From CADCVW01 sp035644935 (GTDB taxonomy: Bacteria; Pseudomonadota; Alphaproteobacteria; Sphingomonadales; Sphingomonadaceae): a DNA stretch of 64,000 bases. Each line of letters opens with the position of its first letter. Position 1 is the stretch's first letter. The notes beneath the pieces are model-generated. The model was not told the DNA's origin. It did no database searches and saw only the letters and a program-made list of their open reading frames with translations. This document shows positions 16,298 to 24,241 of this stretch, one piece after another. The stretch spans positions 21,922-85,921 of the forward strand of contig DASQNO010000118.1 of NCBI GenBank assembly GCA_035644935.1, in the 5' to 3' direction. Position numbers and translations under genes: made by a program.

Positions 16298-17230
16298 CTA
16301 CTGTTTGGTGACCACGGCGCCGATGGCGGCGATCCGCTCGACCTCCTCGTAACCCGGGTGGTCGAGCTGATCGCCGAAGATGTCGGGGTCGAGCTCGCGA
16401 TAGCGCAGGGTGCAGCCAAGCGCGGGCAGCTCGTCCTCCAGCGCGCGGCGCAGGCCGTCGACGCCGCCGACGATCGAGGAGCCGGTGTACAGCAGCACGC
16501 GCCCGCCCGGCGCGACCTTTTCCGCGGCCGCCAGCGTCCAATCGAGCGACAGCCGCGCGCCGTACATGTCGCCGCCCGCGCGGTAGGCGGGGCCGTTGTC
16601 GTCGATGATGAAGGGCGGGTTGGCGATCGCAACATCGAAGCCGGGCTCGACGGCCGCCACGGCGTCGCTCTCGTACGTCGTCGCCGCGACGCCGGCATGG
16701 GCGGCGTTGACCCGCGCCAGGCTCAACGCGGAGCGGTTGATGTCCACCAACTCGATCGCCGCATCTGGCAACGTCATCCCCGCGATGATCCCGCCGGCGC
16801 CAGCGCCCGCGCCGATGTCGACAAGGCGGGCGACGCCATCGCCGGCGGACAGTTCCGCGACGAGGAAGTCGGCGAAGCGGATGCTGTCGGGCCCGAGGAA
16901 CACGGACTCGTCGGACGTGGTCGGATAGGCCGAATGCAGGAACAGCTGCCCGCGCACGCAGCTCGCGCGAACCTTGCTGACCAGCCCGGCCGCGGTATCG
17001 CGGAGCAGCCGCGCCCGCGTCATCAGCTCTAGAATCTCGGGCCCGACCACGGCCGCATCGAACGGCAGGCTCCACCCGAACACGCCGCGCAGATCCCGCG
17101 CGGTGCGCATCGACGCGCGCGCCACGACACGCCGGTGCGTTTCGGGCGTCGGCGCGGTGAAGGCGTAACCGGAGGCGTCGAGAGTGCGCAGCAAGGCAAG
17201 AGCCGCCTGCTCGGCGTCGGACAAGGTCAT
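16298..17230 (-). CDS. class I SAM-dependent methyltransferase with NPPF motif
   Basis: A 310-residue protein. An N-terminal helical part of about 120 residues precedes a Rossmann methyltransferase domain. The SAM-binding glycine loop is LVDIGAGAGAGG, the acidic ribose-binding residue is in ELVDINRSAL, and motif IV is ANPPFI. The NPPF motif is typical of enzymes methylating planar nitrogen (PrmC/HemK, RsmC and N6-adenine types), so an amide or amine nitrogen target is likely, though small-molecule substrates are possible. The start at 17230 (MTLSDAEQ) is 17 bases after the preceding deiminase-like gene in the operon. Confidence 0.85.
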   Translation of the reverse strand: MTLSDAEQAALALLRTLDASGYAFTAPTPETHRRVVARASMRTARDLRGVFGWSLPFDAAVVGPEILELMTRARLLRDTAAGLVSKVRASCVRGQLFLHSAYPTTSDESVFLGPDSIRFADFLVAELSAGDGVARLVDIGAGAGAGGIIAGMTLPDAAIELVDINRSALSLARVNAAHAGVAATTYESDAVAAVEPGFDVAIANPPFIIDDNGPAYRAGGDMYGARLSLDWTLAAAEKVAPGGRVLLYTGSSIVGGVDGLRRALEDELPALGCTLRYRELDPDIFGDQLDHPGYEEVERIAAIGAVVTKQ

Positions 17231-17247
17231 AAGCGTCGGGGCGTCGG

Positions 17248-18171
17248 TCAGACGGACGACCTTGCGAGCGGCATGGTGAGGCAATGGATGCCGCCGCCGC
17301 ACCGCGTGAACTGCGACACGTCGACCGGCAGGACCTCGTAGCCGCGGCGGCGCAGTTGCGTGTTGACGTTGTCGTTGTCGGCCGAGGTCAACACGCGCCG
17401 GTCGCCCAGGCTGACGACGTTGCACCCGAGCTTGCGCGCCTGCTTGTAGCTGACGGGCAGGATTTCCATGCCGTCCGCTTCCATCTCCTCGATGAAAGCG
17501 TCGTCGAGCACATCGCGGCAGCCCAGCGCCAGATCGTCGTCGACAACGGCGAAGATCGTATCGAGGTGGAGGAAGTGCGGGTCGAAATGGTGCAGCATCG
17601 CGTGCCAACCGCGCCGCCGGAACATGCCGGCCAGCGCTTGGGCACCCTCTTCATCGGTGCGACCGCCTGTGACGCCGATGATCACCAGGCCAGGGCGCAG
17701 GATGCATATGTCACCCCCTTCGATCATGCCGCGTTCTATCCGTCCCAGCACGGGCACGCCGGCCGCTCTCGCCTCGGCCATGACGTGGTCCACCTCGGCG
17801 CGGCGGTGAAAGGCGCCGGGGCGCAGGCCGACGAGACCCCAAGGCGTCATCAGCGTCGTGTCGCGGGCGAAAGCCTGGTCGGCGAGACCGGGCGCGGCGC
17901 GAGCGATCACCGTTTCTACGCCTGCGTCCTGAAGCGTCTGAACCAGCGCGGCATGCTGCGCCGCCGCGGCGCGCGGCGACACGTTCATGCCCTTTCGCAA
18001 AGCTTCGCGCGTCACCGAGTTGCACGGCACCATCGCAAGGTGATCCGGCGCGGACAACAGCACCCGAGTCAGTCGGCCGAACTCGCTATCGACACCGAAC
18101 TCCCGCCGAGCGGGTCCCCGCGACGTCTCGGTCTTGAGAACCCCGGTGTGCGGAGCGTAATCAGTGTACAT
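17248..18171 (-). CDS. arginine deiminase/amidinotransferase-fold hydrolase (DDAH-like)
   Basis: A 307-residue member of the guanidine-modifying enzyme superfamily. The catalytic Cys297 lies in GGGIHCLTMP, the general-base His202 in FLHLDT, and the acidic residues Glu151 and Asp154 in EGGD, with RD at 103-104. All required residues are present, so it should be active on a guanidino, amidino or ureido compound. Dimethylarginine hydrolase, arginine or agmatine deiminase and amidinotransferase activities cannot be separated by eye. It starts 5 bases after the diiron oxygenase gene ends, so the two are almost certainly co-expressed. Confidence 0.88.
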   Translation of the reverse strand: MYTDYAPHTGVLKTETSRGPARREFGVDSEFGRLTRVLLSAPDHLAMVPCNSVTREALRKGMNVSPRAAAAQHAALVQTLQDAGVETVIARAAPGLADQAFARDTTLMTPWGLVGLRPGAFHRRAEVDHVMAEARAAGVPVLGRIERGMIEGGDICILRPGLVIIGVTGGRTDEEGAQALAGMFRRRGWHAMLHHFDPHFLHLDTIFAVVDDDLALGCRDVLDDAFIEEMEADGMEILPVSYKQARKLGCNVVSLGDRRVLTSADNDNVNTQLRRRGYEVLPVDVSQFTRCGGGIHCLTMPLARSSV

Positions 18172-18176
18172 CCCGC

Positions 18177-19073
18177 TCAGCCCCACAGCGCCGCGCGATA
18201 ACGCGCGAAGCAGCGCTCGCCGGCCTTCAGGCGGATCAAGGCGCCTTCCGCGATGCCCCGGGCGCGGCGCGGATCCTCCGAAATGAGCGGGATCAGCGCG
18301 TCGCGGTTCCAATCCTCGCTGTGTTTGATGTCGAGGACGGCGTGGAGATCGAAATATCGGCGTTCCGGACCCGAGAAACCCAGCCGGCGAAGCCCCGCGC
18401 CTGTCGCGGCGGCGCGCGCGGGGGCGGTGAGTTCAATGACGCCCAGCGCGCCGACCGACTGCCAGGCATAGCGGCGCGTCGCGGCCATCGCGGTCATCGC
18501 GTTGGCCAGTGCGAGGCTCTCCCAAACGGTGGTCTCGATCCGCGGCTTGAGGCCCAGCGTTTCGATCAGTCCGTCCAGCATCGGCCCGTGCATGCCCCTG
18601 ATATTGCCGCGGCCCATTTCGTCCCAATAATTGCGCGCCAGCTCCATCTTCGGGGTCGCCGGCAGCTTTACCTGCGTCATCGCAACGAGATCGTCGAACC
18701 CCGCCTCGCCCGCGGCCTCCTGTTCCAGGAACCAGGCGAACTCCTCACGCGTCGCGGTTTCCGCGAGCCAAGGGAACAGCGGGTCGTTCTCGCCCGGGCC
18801 CGTGCCCTTCAACGCTTCGAACCAGGCGATGAAGCCATCGACGTCGGTGGGCGCGGCGGCGGCCTCGTCCGCGACCTCAGCGCGAAGCTCCTCCATGAAG
18901 CCGCCTTCCAGCCGCTGCATGCGCACGTCGTTCTCGAACCCTTCGCGCCAGTCGGCGGTGGCGAACTGCGGCGCCAGCCGCTCGTGGTTCCACGCGCTCA
19001 GCGCCTGCTGGAACCCGTCATTCAGAAACTGCGACGCGGACGCAGCCGCCACGCCGGTGAATTTGGTCGCCAT
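18177..19073 (-). CDS. haem-oxygenase-like diiron enzyme (iron-containing redox family)
   Basis: A 298-residue helical protein resembling the haem-oxygenase-like diiron oxidase/oxygenase (HDO) group. Candidate iron ligands are Glu117 or Glu119 in FLEQE, Glu152 in WDEMG, His162 in MHGPML, and the hallmark HxxxDxxH as His244, Asp248, His251 in HAVLDIKH. Known HDO enzymes N-oxygenate, desaturate or cleave amino-acid-like substrates. It is the first gene of a four-gene operon, directly before an arginine-deiminase-fold enzyme, which points to arginine- or guanidine-derived chemistry (inference). The ATG at 19073 was preferred to one at 19085 for spacing to GGA. Confidence 0.85.
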   Translation of the reverse strand: MATKFTGVAAASASQFLNDGFQQALSAWNHERLAPQFATADWREGFENDVRMQRLEGGFMEELRAEVADEAAAAPTDVDGFIAWFEALKGTGPGENDPLFPWLAETATREEFAWFLEQEAAGEAGFDDLVAMTQVKLPATPKMELARNYWDEMGRGNIRGMHGPMLDGLIETLGLKPRIETTVWESLALANAMTAMAATRRYAWQSVGALGVIELTAPARAAATGAGLRRLGFSGPERRYFDLHAVLDIKHSEDWNRDALIPLISEDPRRARGIAEGALIRLKAGERCFARYRAALWG

Positions 19074-19335
19074 GCGAGATGTCATCCGTTGCGTATGGAG
19101 ACTCGATCAACACGCCGGTTGCCGGTCCGTTCCTGCCTCGCGCGCCGCCGAACCGCGCTGGGACAGTCAAGCTGCGCTCTATGTTAACGCAAAGCCGCAG
19201 AATGACGTTCGCAGATGAAAGCGGTGCGTTTGCAGAAGAGCGGGCGCGCGCCGCAGCGGCCGCACCGCGCCGCCTTGCAAATCGCCCCGCCGCTTGTAGC
19301 GTCGAGACAGCACGCCTCCCAAGAAAGAAGCATTC

Positions 19336-21426
19336 ATGATCAAGCCCTTGCTCCTGGCCGGCCTGGCGACTTTCGCGCTCGGCGCCGCGTCGGCGCAGAC
19401 CGCCCGAACGCCTGCCAAGACGCCCGCTAAGGCCTCCGCGAAGCCGGCCGCCGCCGCAGCCAAACGCCCGACCTTCGGCAAATGGGGCTTCGACGTTGCC
19501 GGAATGGACCGCACGGTGAAGCCCGGCGACAGCTTCTTCGGATACGCCAACGGCAACTGGGACAGGAACACGCCGATTCCCGCCGACAAGTCGTCCTGGG
19601 GGGGCTTCGGCGTGCTGCGCGACCTGTCCGACCAGCGCACCCGCGCCATCCTGGAGGAGGCGGCGCGCAGCAACGCCGCCGCCGGGAGGCCCGCGCACAA
19701 AGTCGGCGCGCTTTACGCGACCTTCATGGACGAGGCGGCGATCGAGCGCGCGGGCGTCGCGCCCTTGAAGCCCTATTTCGCCAGGATCGATGCAATCAGC
19801 ACCCCGGGCCAACTGGCGCACGCCTTCGGCATGGCGAACCGCATGGGGATATCGACCCCGATCGGCGGCGGCGTCCGCCAGGACCTCAAGGACAACACGC
19901 AATACGGCGTGTACATGAGCCAGGGCGGGCTCGGCCTGCCCGACCGCGACTATTATCTGGACGACGCCAACCCCAAGTTCGTCGCCGCGCGCGCCGCCTA
20001 CCAGACGCACGTCGCCAACATGCTGCGCCTGGCCGGGATCACCGACCCCGCGGGCCGGGCGCAGCGCATCTACGAACTGGAAAAGAAGATTGCGCAGGCG
20101 CACTGGACCCGCGCGCAATCTCGCCAGGTCGAAAAGCGCTACAACCCGATGCCGACGGCGGGCCTGGGCACCGCGATGCCCGGGTTCGACTGGAACGCGT
20201 ACCTGAAAGCCGCCAGCCTCGACACGCGGCCGCAGGTCATCGTGTCGCAGCCCAGCGCGCTGACCGGCACCGCGCAGCTGATCGCGTCCGAGCCGCTGCA
20301 GACGTGGAAGGATTATCTGACGCTGCGCACGCTGTCGCGCGCGGCGCCGATGCTGTCCAAGGCGTTCGTCGATGAAAGCTTCAACTTTTACGGCAAGACG
20401 CTGGCCGGCACGCCGCAGATCGAGGAGCGCTGGAAGCGGGGCGTCGGCTTTGCCGGAAGCGCGATGGGCGAGGCCGTGGGCGAGATGTACGTCGCGCGCC
20501 ACTTCACGCCTGAGGCGAAGGCCAAGATGGACGTGCTGGTGAAGAACGTCATCGCGGCGATGGATCGGCGGCTGGCGGGCCTCGACTGGATGGCGCCCGA
20601 GACGCGGGTCAAGGCGCGCGCCAAGCTGGCCGCGTTCACGCCTAAGATCGGATACCCCGAGAAATGGCGCGATTATTCGCGGCTGGAGGTGCGGCCGGGC
20701 GACCAGCTGGGCAACGCGTTCCGCGCCATCGAATTCGAGTACCAACGCAACCTCGACAAGATGGGCAAGCCCGTCGACCGCACCGAATGGGGCATGACGC
20801 CGCAGACGGTGAACGCCTACGCCAATTTCGGCATGAACGAGATCGTGTTCCCGGCCGCGATCCTGCAGCCGCCGTTCTTCGATCCCGACGCCGACGACGC
20901 CGTGAACTATGGCGGTATCGGCATGGTCATCGGGCACGAGATCAGCCACCATTTCGACGACCAGGGCCGCAAGTTCGACGCGGCGGGCAACCTCGCCGAC
21001 TGGTGGACGCCGCAGGACATCGCGCGGTTCAAGGCGCTGACCGACAAGGTCGTCGCGCAATATGCCGCGTACGAGCCGCTGCCTGGCAGCAAGGTCAACG
21101 GCGAGTTGACGCTGGGCGAGAACATCGCCGACCTGGCGGGGCTGACCGTCGCCTACGACGCTTACAAGATGAGCCTGGGCGGCAGGCCGGCCAAGGTCAT
21201 CGACGGCTATACGGGCGACCAACGCTTCTTCCTGGGCTTCGCGCAGGTGTGGCGCAACAAGTATCGCGAGCCCGCGCTGCTGCAGAACCTGGTGACGGAC
21301 AGCCACACGCCGGGGCACTTCCGCCCCAACGTCGCGCGCAATTTCGACCCTTGGTACGCGACGTTCGGCGCCAAGGCGGGCGACGCGCTGTACCTGTCGC
21401 CGGAAGACCGGATCCGGATCTGGTAG
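19336..21426 (+). CDS. M13 family metalloendopeptidase (PepO/neprilysin-like)
   Basis: A 696-residue zinc peptidase with a signal peptide (MIKPLLLAGLATFALGAASA), so exported. A low-complexity Ala/Lys/Pro linker leads to the M13 N-terminal domain. The zinc site HEISH has His534 and His538 as ligands and Glu535 as catalyst. The third ligand Glu595 is in ENIADLAGL, and the family NAYANFGMNEIVFPAAIL region is present. M13 enzymes cut small peptides. The gene appears monocistronic and divergent from the diiron oxygenase operon. The 262-bp gap between them holds both promoters, with no feature I can define. Confidence 0.95.
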   Translation: MIKPLLLAGLATFALGAASAQTARTPAKTPAKASAKPAAAAAKRPTFGKWGFDVAGMDRTVKPGDSFFGYANGNWDRNTPIPADKSSWGGFGVLRDLSDQRTRAILEEAARSNAAAGRPAHKVGALYATFMDEAAIERAGVAPLKPYFARIDAISTPGQLAHAFGMANRMGISTPIGGGVRQDLKDNTQYGVYMSQGGLGLPDRDYYLDDANPKFVAARAAYQTHVANMLRLAGITDPAGRAQRIYELEKKIAQAHWTRAQSRQVEKRYNPMPTAGLGTAMPGFDWNAYLKAASLDTRPQVIVSQPSALTGTAQLIASEPLQTWKDYLTLRTLSRAAPMLSKAFVDESFNFYGKTLAGTPQIEERWKRGVGFAGSAMGEAVGEMYVARHFTPEAKAKMDVLVKNVIAAMDRRLAGLDWMAPETRVKARAKLAAFTPKIGYPEKWRDYSRLEVRPGDQLGNAFRAIEFEYQRNLDKMGKPVDRTEWGMTPQTVNAYANFGMNEIVFPAAILQPPFFDPDADDAVNYGGIGMVIGHEISHHFDDQGRKFDAAGNLADWWTPQDIARFKALTDKVVAQYAAYEPLPGSKVNGELTLGENIADLAGLTVAYDAYKMSLGGRPAKVIDGYTGDQRFFLGFAQVWRNKYREPALLQNLVTDSHTPGHFRPNVARNFDPWYATFGAKAGDALYLSPEDRIRIW

Positions 21427-21434
21427 GGTGAAAT

Positions 21435-21456
21435 CCTCTCCCGCGTGCGGGAGAGG
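21435..21456. terminator. short GC hairpin after the M13 peptidase gene
   Basis: The inverted repeat CCTCTCCCGC-GT-GCGGGAGAGG follows the peptidase stop by 8 bases. It has a perfect 10-bp stem but no T tract, so it may be a weak terminator or a small repeat. A similar TCTCCC/GGGAGA hairpin lies between the GGDEF and gpmA genes at 60886. Confidence 0.5.
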
Positions 21457-21471
21457 GTGCCTTCAACTCTT

Positions 21472-21587
21472 CGTCATCCCGGCGGAAGCCGGGACCCAAG
21501 TACGCGAGATTTGCGGGTGTGGGACGAACTCGTCGCTGGACCTGCGAAGTTCCGTGTACTTGGGTCCCGGCGTTCGCCGGGATGACG
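21472..21587. repeat. REP-like hairpin doublet, CATCCCGGC variant
   Basis: A 116-bp unit. The left part reads CGTCATCCCGGCGGAAGCCG followed by GGACCCAAGTAC, and the right part GTACTTGGGTCCCGGCG followed by TTCGCCGGGATGACG. The outer 32 bases are inverted copies of each other, and each contains its own small palindrome as in family A. It ends about 10 bases before the region where crtX must begin. Confidence 0.9.
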
Positions 21588-21597
21588 GTATGCCAAC

Positions 21598-22842
21598 CTG
21601 GATGTTCCCCTGCCCCACTTCGCCTTCATCGCGCCGCCGCTTCCCGGCCATTTCAACCCGCTGCTGGCGCTGGCTGGCGAACTCGTGCGGCGGGGGCATC
21701 GGGCGACGTTTCTGCATCAGCCGGACGCCGCGCGCATGGTGGCGGGGGCGGGGATCGGGTTTCATGCGATCGGCGCGGACACATACCCGCCGGGATCGCT
21801 GGACGCGTGGATCGGGCGGATGGCGCGGCTCAACGGGCCGGTGGGCCTGCGCGGCCTGATCGCCGAGACGGCGGCGCAGACAGACATGATCGCGCGCGAG
21901 GCGCCGGGTGCGATGCGCGCGCTGGGCGTCGACGCGGTGGTCGCGGACCAGATGGAGCCCGGGGCGGGCCTTGCCGCCGAGCATCTGCGGCTGCCGTTCG
22001 TCACCACCGCCACGGGCCTGCCGATCAACCGCGAGCCGGGCGTGCCGCCGCCCTACGTCGCCTGGGACTATGACGCGTCCGAACGCGGCGTGTGGAAGAA
22101 CACTGGCGGCTATCGCGTTTCCGACTGGCTGATGTCGGGGGTCGGGGACGTCATCGAGGGCAATGCCCGCCGCCTGCGCCTGCCGCGCCGCCGCCGCGCC
22201 GATCAGGGCTTTTCGCCCTACGCGCAGATCGCGCAGGCGGTGGCGGGTGTCGATTTTCCCCGGCGCGAACTGCCCGGCAGCTTTCATTATCTCGGGCCCT
22301 GGCGGGATGCCGACGGCGAGTGGACGCTGCCCGATCCCGACGGGCGGCCGCTGGTCTTCTGTTCGCTGGGTTCGCTGCAGGGTTCGCGCGGGGAGATCTT
22401 CCGCAACGTCGCGAGCGCCTGCCACGAACTCGGGCTGCGGCTGGTGGTGGCGCACGGCGGGCGGCTGGCGCCCCGCGATGCGGCGCGGCTGCCGGGGGAC
22501 CCCCTCGTCGCCGCCTATCTGCCGCAGCGCGCGGTGCTGGCGCAGTGCGCGGTGGCGATCACGCATGCCGGGTTCAATACGGTGCTGGACGCGCTGAGCT
22601 TCGGCGTGCCGCTGGTCGCGATCCCGCTGGCGTTCGAGCAGCCGGCCACGGCGGCGCGGCTCGCGCGCGCGGGGGTGGCGGAGATCGTTGCAAAGGGGGC
22701 GGGGCCGAAGGCGCTGAAGCGGGCGGTGGCGCGGGTGTTGGCCGAGCCGGGGTATCGCGAGGCGGCGGGCCGTGTGCGGGCGGACATCACGGCGGCGGGT
22801 GGGGTGACGCGCGCGGCGGATCTGGTGGAGGGGTGCCTCTAA
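21598..22842 (+). CDS. crtX: carotenoid glycosyltransferase (CrtX-like UDP-glycosyltransferase)
   Basis: A GT1-family transferase of up to 414 residues. The N-terminus (LPHFAFIAPPLPGHFNPLLA) and the C-terminal donor-binding signature (ITHAGFNTVLDALSFGVPL, then EQPATAARL) match zeaxanthin glucosyltransferases and related UGTs. It should glycosylate carotenoid hydroxyl ends at the membrane. The convergent neighbour is a carotenoid ketolase, which supports the call. The start is uncertain: family-like sequence begins before the first in-frame ATG (21685), an in-frame stop lies at 21583, and only CTG codons (21598, 21610) are available between. Either a non-AUG start or an altered N-terminus is implied. 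Confidence 0.8.
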   Translation: MDVPLPHFAFIAPPLPGHFNPLLALAGELVRRGHRATFLHQPDAARMVAGAGIGFHAIGADTYPPGSLDAWIGRMARLNGPVGLRGLIAETAAQTDMIAREAPGAMRALGVDAVVADQMEPGAGLAAEHLRLPFVTTATGLPINREPGVPPPYVAWDYDASERGVWKNTGGYRVSDWLMSGVGDVIEGNARRLRLPRRRRADQGFSPYAQIAQAVAGVDFPRRELPGSFHYLGPWRDADGEWTLPDPDGRPLVFCSLGSLQGSRGEIFRNVASACHELGLRLVVAHGGRLAPRDAARLPGDPLVAAYLPQRAVLAQCAVAITHAGFNTVLDALSFGVPLVAIPLAFEQPATAARLARAGVAEIVAKGAGPKALKRAVARVLAEPGYREAAGRVRADITAAGGVTRAADLVEGCL

Positions 22843-22990
22843 AGTCTTCCCCCCGCTCTCGCGGTGGAGGGATCATGCCGCGAAGCGGTGTGGTGGAGAG
22901 GCATCTTCGACGATGCCTTGGCGCTGCAAAACCCCTCCACCATCCGGCTTCGCCGGACGGTCCCCCTCCCCGCAAAGGCGGGGGAGGACT
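22843..22990. repeat. long imperfect inverted repeat, family C, copy 2
   Basis: A 148-bp element between the convergent crtX and crtW genes. The outer ends are AGTCTTCCCCCCGCTCTCGC and the inverted GCAAAGGCGGGGGAGGACT. An inner GTGGTGGAGAGGC partly matches CCCCTCCACCATCC. It corresponds to the element at 13303-13470 and probably also serves as a bidirectional terminator here. Confidence 0.85.
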
Positions 22991-22995
22991 GAAGG

Positions 22996-23736
22996 CTAGC
23001 CCCGCCGCTCGGCCGGCAGTCTCCACCAGGGCAGATGCGGCGCGCGGTGGTGTTCGTGGTGGTAGCCGAAGTGGAAGCAGGTGATCAGCGACAGCCAGCC
23101 GGGGTAGTCGTTGCTGCGGGCGCGGTGCCGGTCCCGAAAGTCTTCGGCCTCGTGACGGTGCGGCAGGAAGGTGCCGAACGCGAACAGCTGCAGCGATGAC
23201 AGGATCGACGGCACGCCCCAGAACAGGATCATGTTGAGCGGCGGCGCGCCCAGCGCGAGCAGGTAGAACCAGAAGATCGCGAAAAGCACCGCGAATTCGC
23301 GCAGGCCGAAATATTCGCGGAAGAAATTGAGGTACCAGGGCCAGAACCGCGTCGGGTGATCTTCGGCGAAATCGGGATCGTCGGCGGTGCCGGCGTGCCG
23401 GTGATGCGCGTGATGCTTGGCGAGGAAGCGGTCGAACCAGAAGCCTGCATAGAGCGCCAGCGCGACCCGCCCGACCCAGCGGTTCACCGCCGGCCGCCCG
23501 GGCGCCAGCGAGCCGTGCATACAATCGTGCGCGACGATGAACAGGCCGACGTTGAGCCAGCAGAGCACGGGCACGAGCAGCGCGGCGGCGAGGAGGCCCC
23601 AGCCCGCAAGCTCCAGCGCGAAGACCGCATAGATATGAAGGACCACGTAAGAAACGGCGACGCCGCCGGCGAGCGCGAGGCCGATCGCGGCCTGGCGGTC
23701 CTTGGCGGCCGAACCGGAGAGGGGCAGCGAAGCCAT
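22996..23736 (-). CDS. crtW: beta-carotene ketolase CrtW (fatty-acid-desaturase-like diiron enzyme)
   Basis: A 246-residue membrane protein matching CrtW, which adds a keto group at C4 of beta-ionone rings. Histidine boxes are HDCMH, HHAHHRHAG, and HFGYHHEHH near the C-terminus, together with the CrtW-specific GTADDPDF and FGTFLPHR. The ending PHLPWWRLP is also typical. Hydrophobic segments include VAVSYVVLHIYAVFALELAG. It converges on crtX across a repeat. Together the two genes imply ketolated, glycosylated carotenoids such as astaxanthin-type pigments, provided a CrtZ hydroxylase exists elsewhere. Confidence 0.92.
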   Translation of the reverse strand: MASLPLSGSAAKDRQAAIGLALAGGVAVSYVVLHIYAVFALELAGWGLLAAALLVPVLCWLNVGLFIVAHDCMHGSLAPGRPAVNRWVGRVALALYAGFWFDRFLAKHHAHHRHAGTADDPDFAEDHPTRFWPWYLNFFREYFGLREFAVLFAIFWFYLLALGAPPLNMILFWGVPSILSSLQLFAFGTFLPHRHEAEDFRDRHRARSNDYPGWLSLITCFHFGYHHEHHRAPHLPWWRLPAERRG

Positions 23737-23762
23737 AAGCGGAGCTTAGCCTAAACGCGCGC

Positions 23763-24209
23763 TCACAGGAAATATTTCATCCGCACTGGCATGCGCGACG
23801 CGCCCGCGGGGACGGCGAAGCGGACGTCGCGGAAGGCGGGCGGGCCGAAGCGCACCACCGGATTGCGCGAGAAGCCGAAGCCTTCGCGCGGGATCTTCAT
23901 CGTCGTGTCGAAGCGCCCATTGCGGTTCTCGTCGTGCATCACCGACAGCGCGTAGTCGCGGGGCTTGAGCGCGTCGAAAACGAGGCCGTCCGCCTTGCCG
24001 GCGGGCACGCGCAACTTGCGCGCGGCGGGATCGGCGGCGCAATCGGGGAAGTGCCGGGGGTTGGCCGACAGGCAGAGGAAGAGTTCGCCCTTGGCGTTGC
24101 GCACGCCCGACAGGTCGACGCGCAGTTCGCCCGTCGGCTCGGCGGCGGCGAGAAGCAGCGGGGCGGCGGCTGCGGCCAAGAGCAGTCGAGTAGCGTGTGT
24201 TTTCATCAT
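23763..24209 (-). CDS. exported DUF2141 protein
   Basis: A 148-residue protein with an N-terminal signal peptide (RLLLAAAAAPLLLAAAEP) followed by a DUF2141-type beta-sandwich: GELRVDLSGVRNAKGELFLC, DYALSVMHDENRNGRFDT, then GFGFSRNP. The DENRNGRFDT segment resembles a calcium-binding loop. Function is unknown. It begins 32 bases downstream of an alpha/beta-hydrolase gene and ends 26 bases before crtW on the same strand, so all three may share a transcript. Starts at 24209 (MMKTH) and 24206 are equivalent. Confidence 0.85.
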   Translation of the reverse strand: MMKTHATRLLLAAAAAPLLLAAAEPTGELRVDLSGVRNAKGELFLCLSANPRHFPDCAADPAARKLRVPAGKADGLVFDALKPRDYALSVMHDENRNGRFDTTMKIPREGFGFSRNPVVRFGPPAFRDVRFAVPAGASRMPVRMKYFL

Positions 24210-24241
24210 CGCGCGCTGCGCCTCCGGCCTTGAACGCGGGG

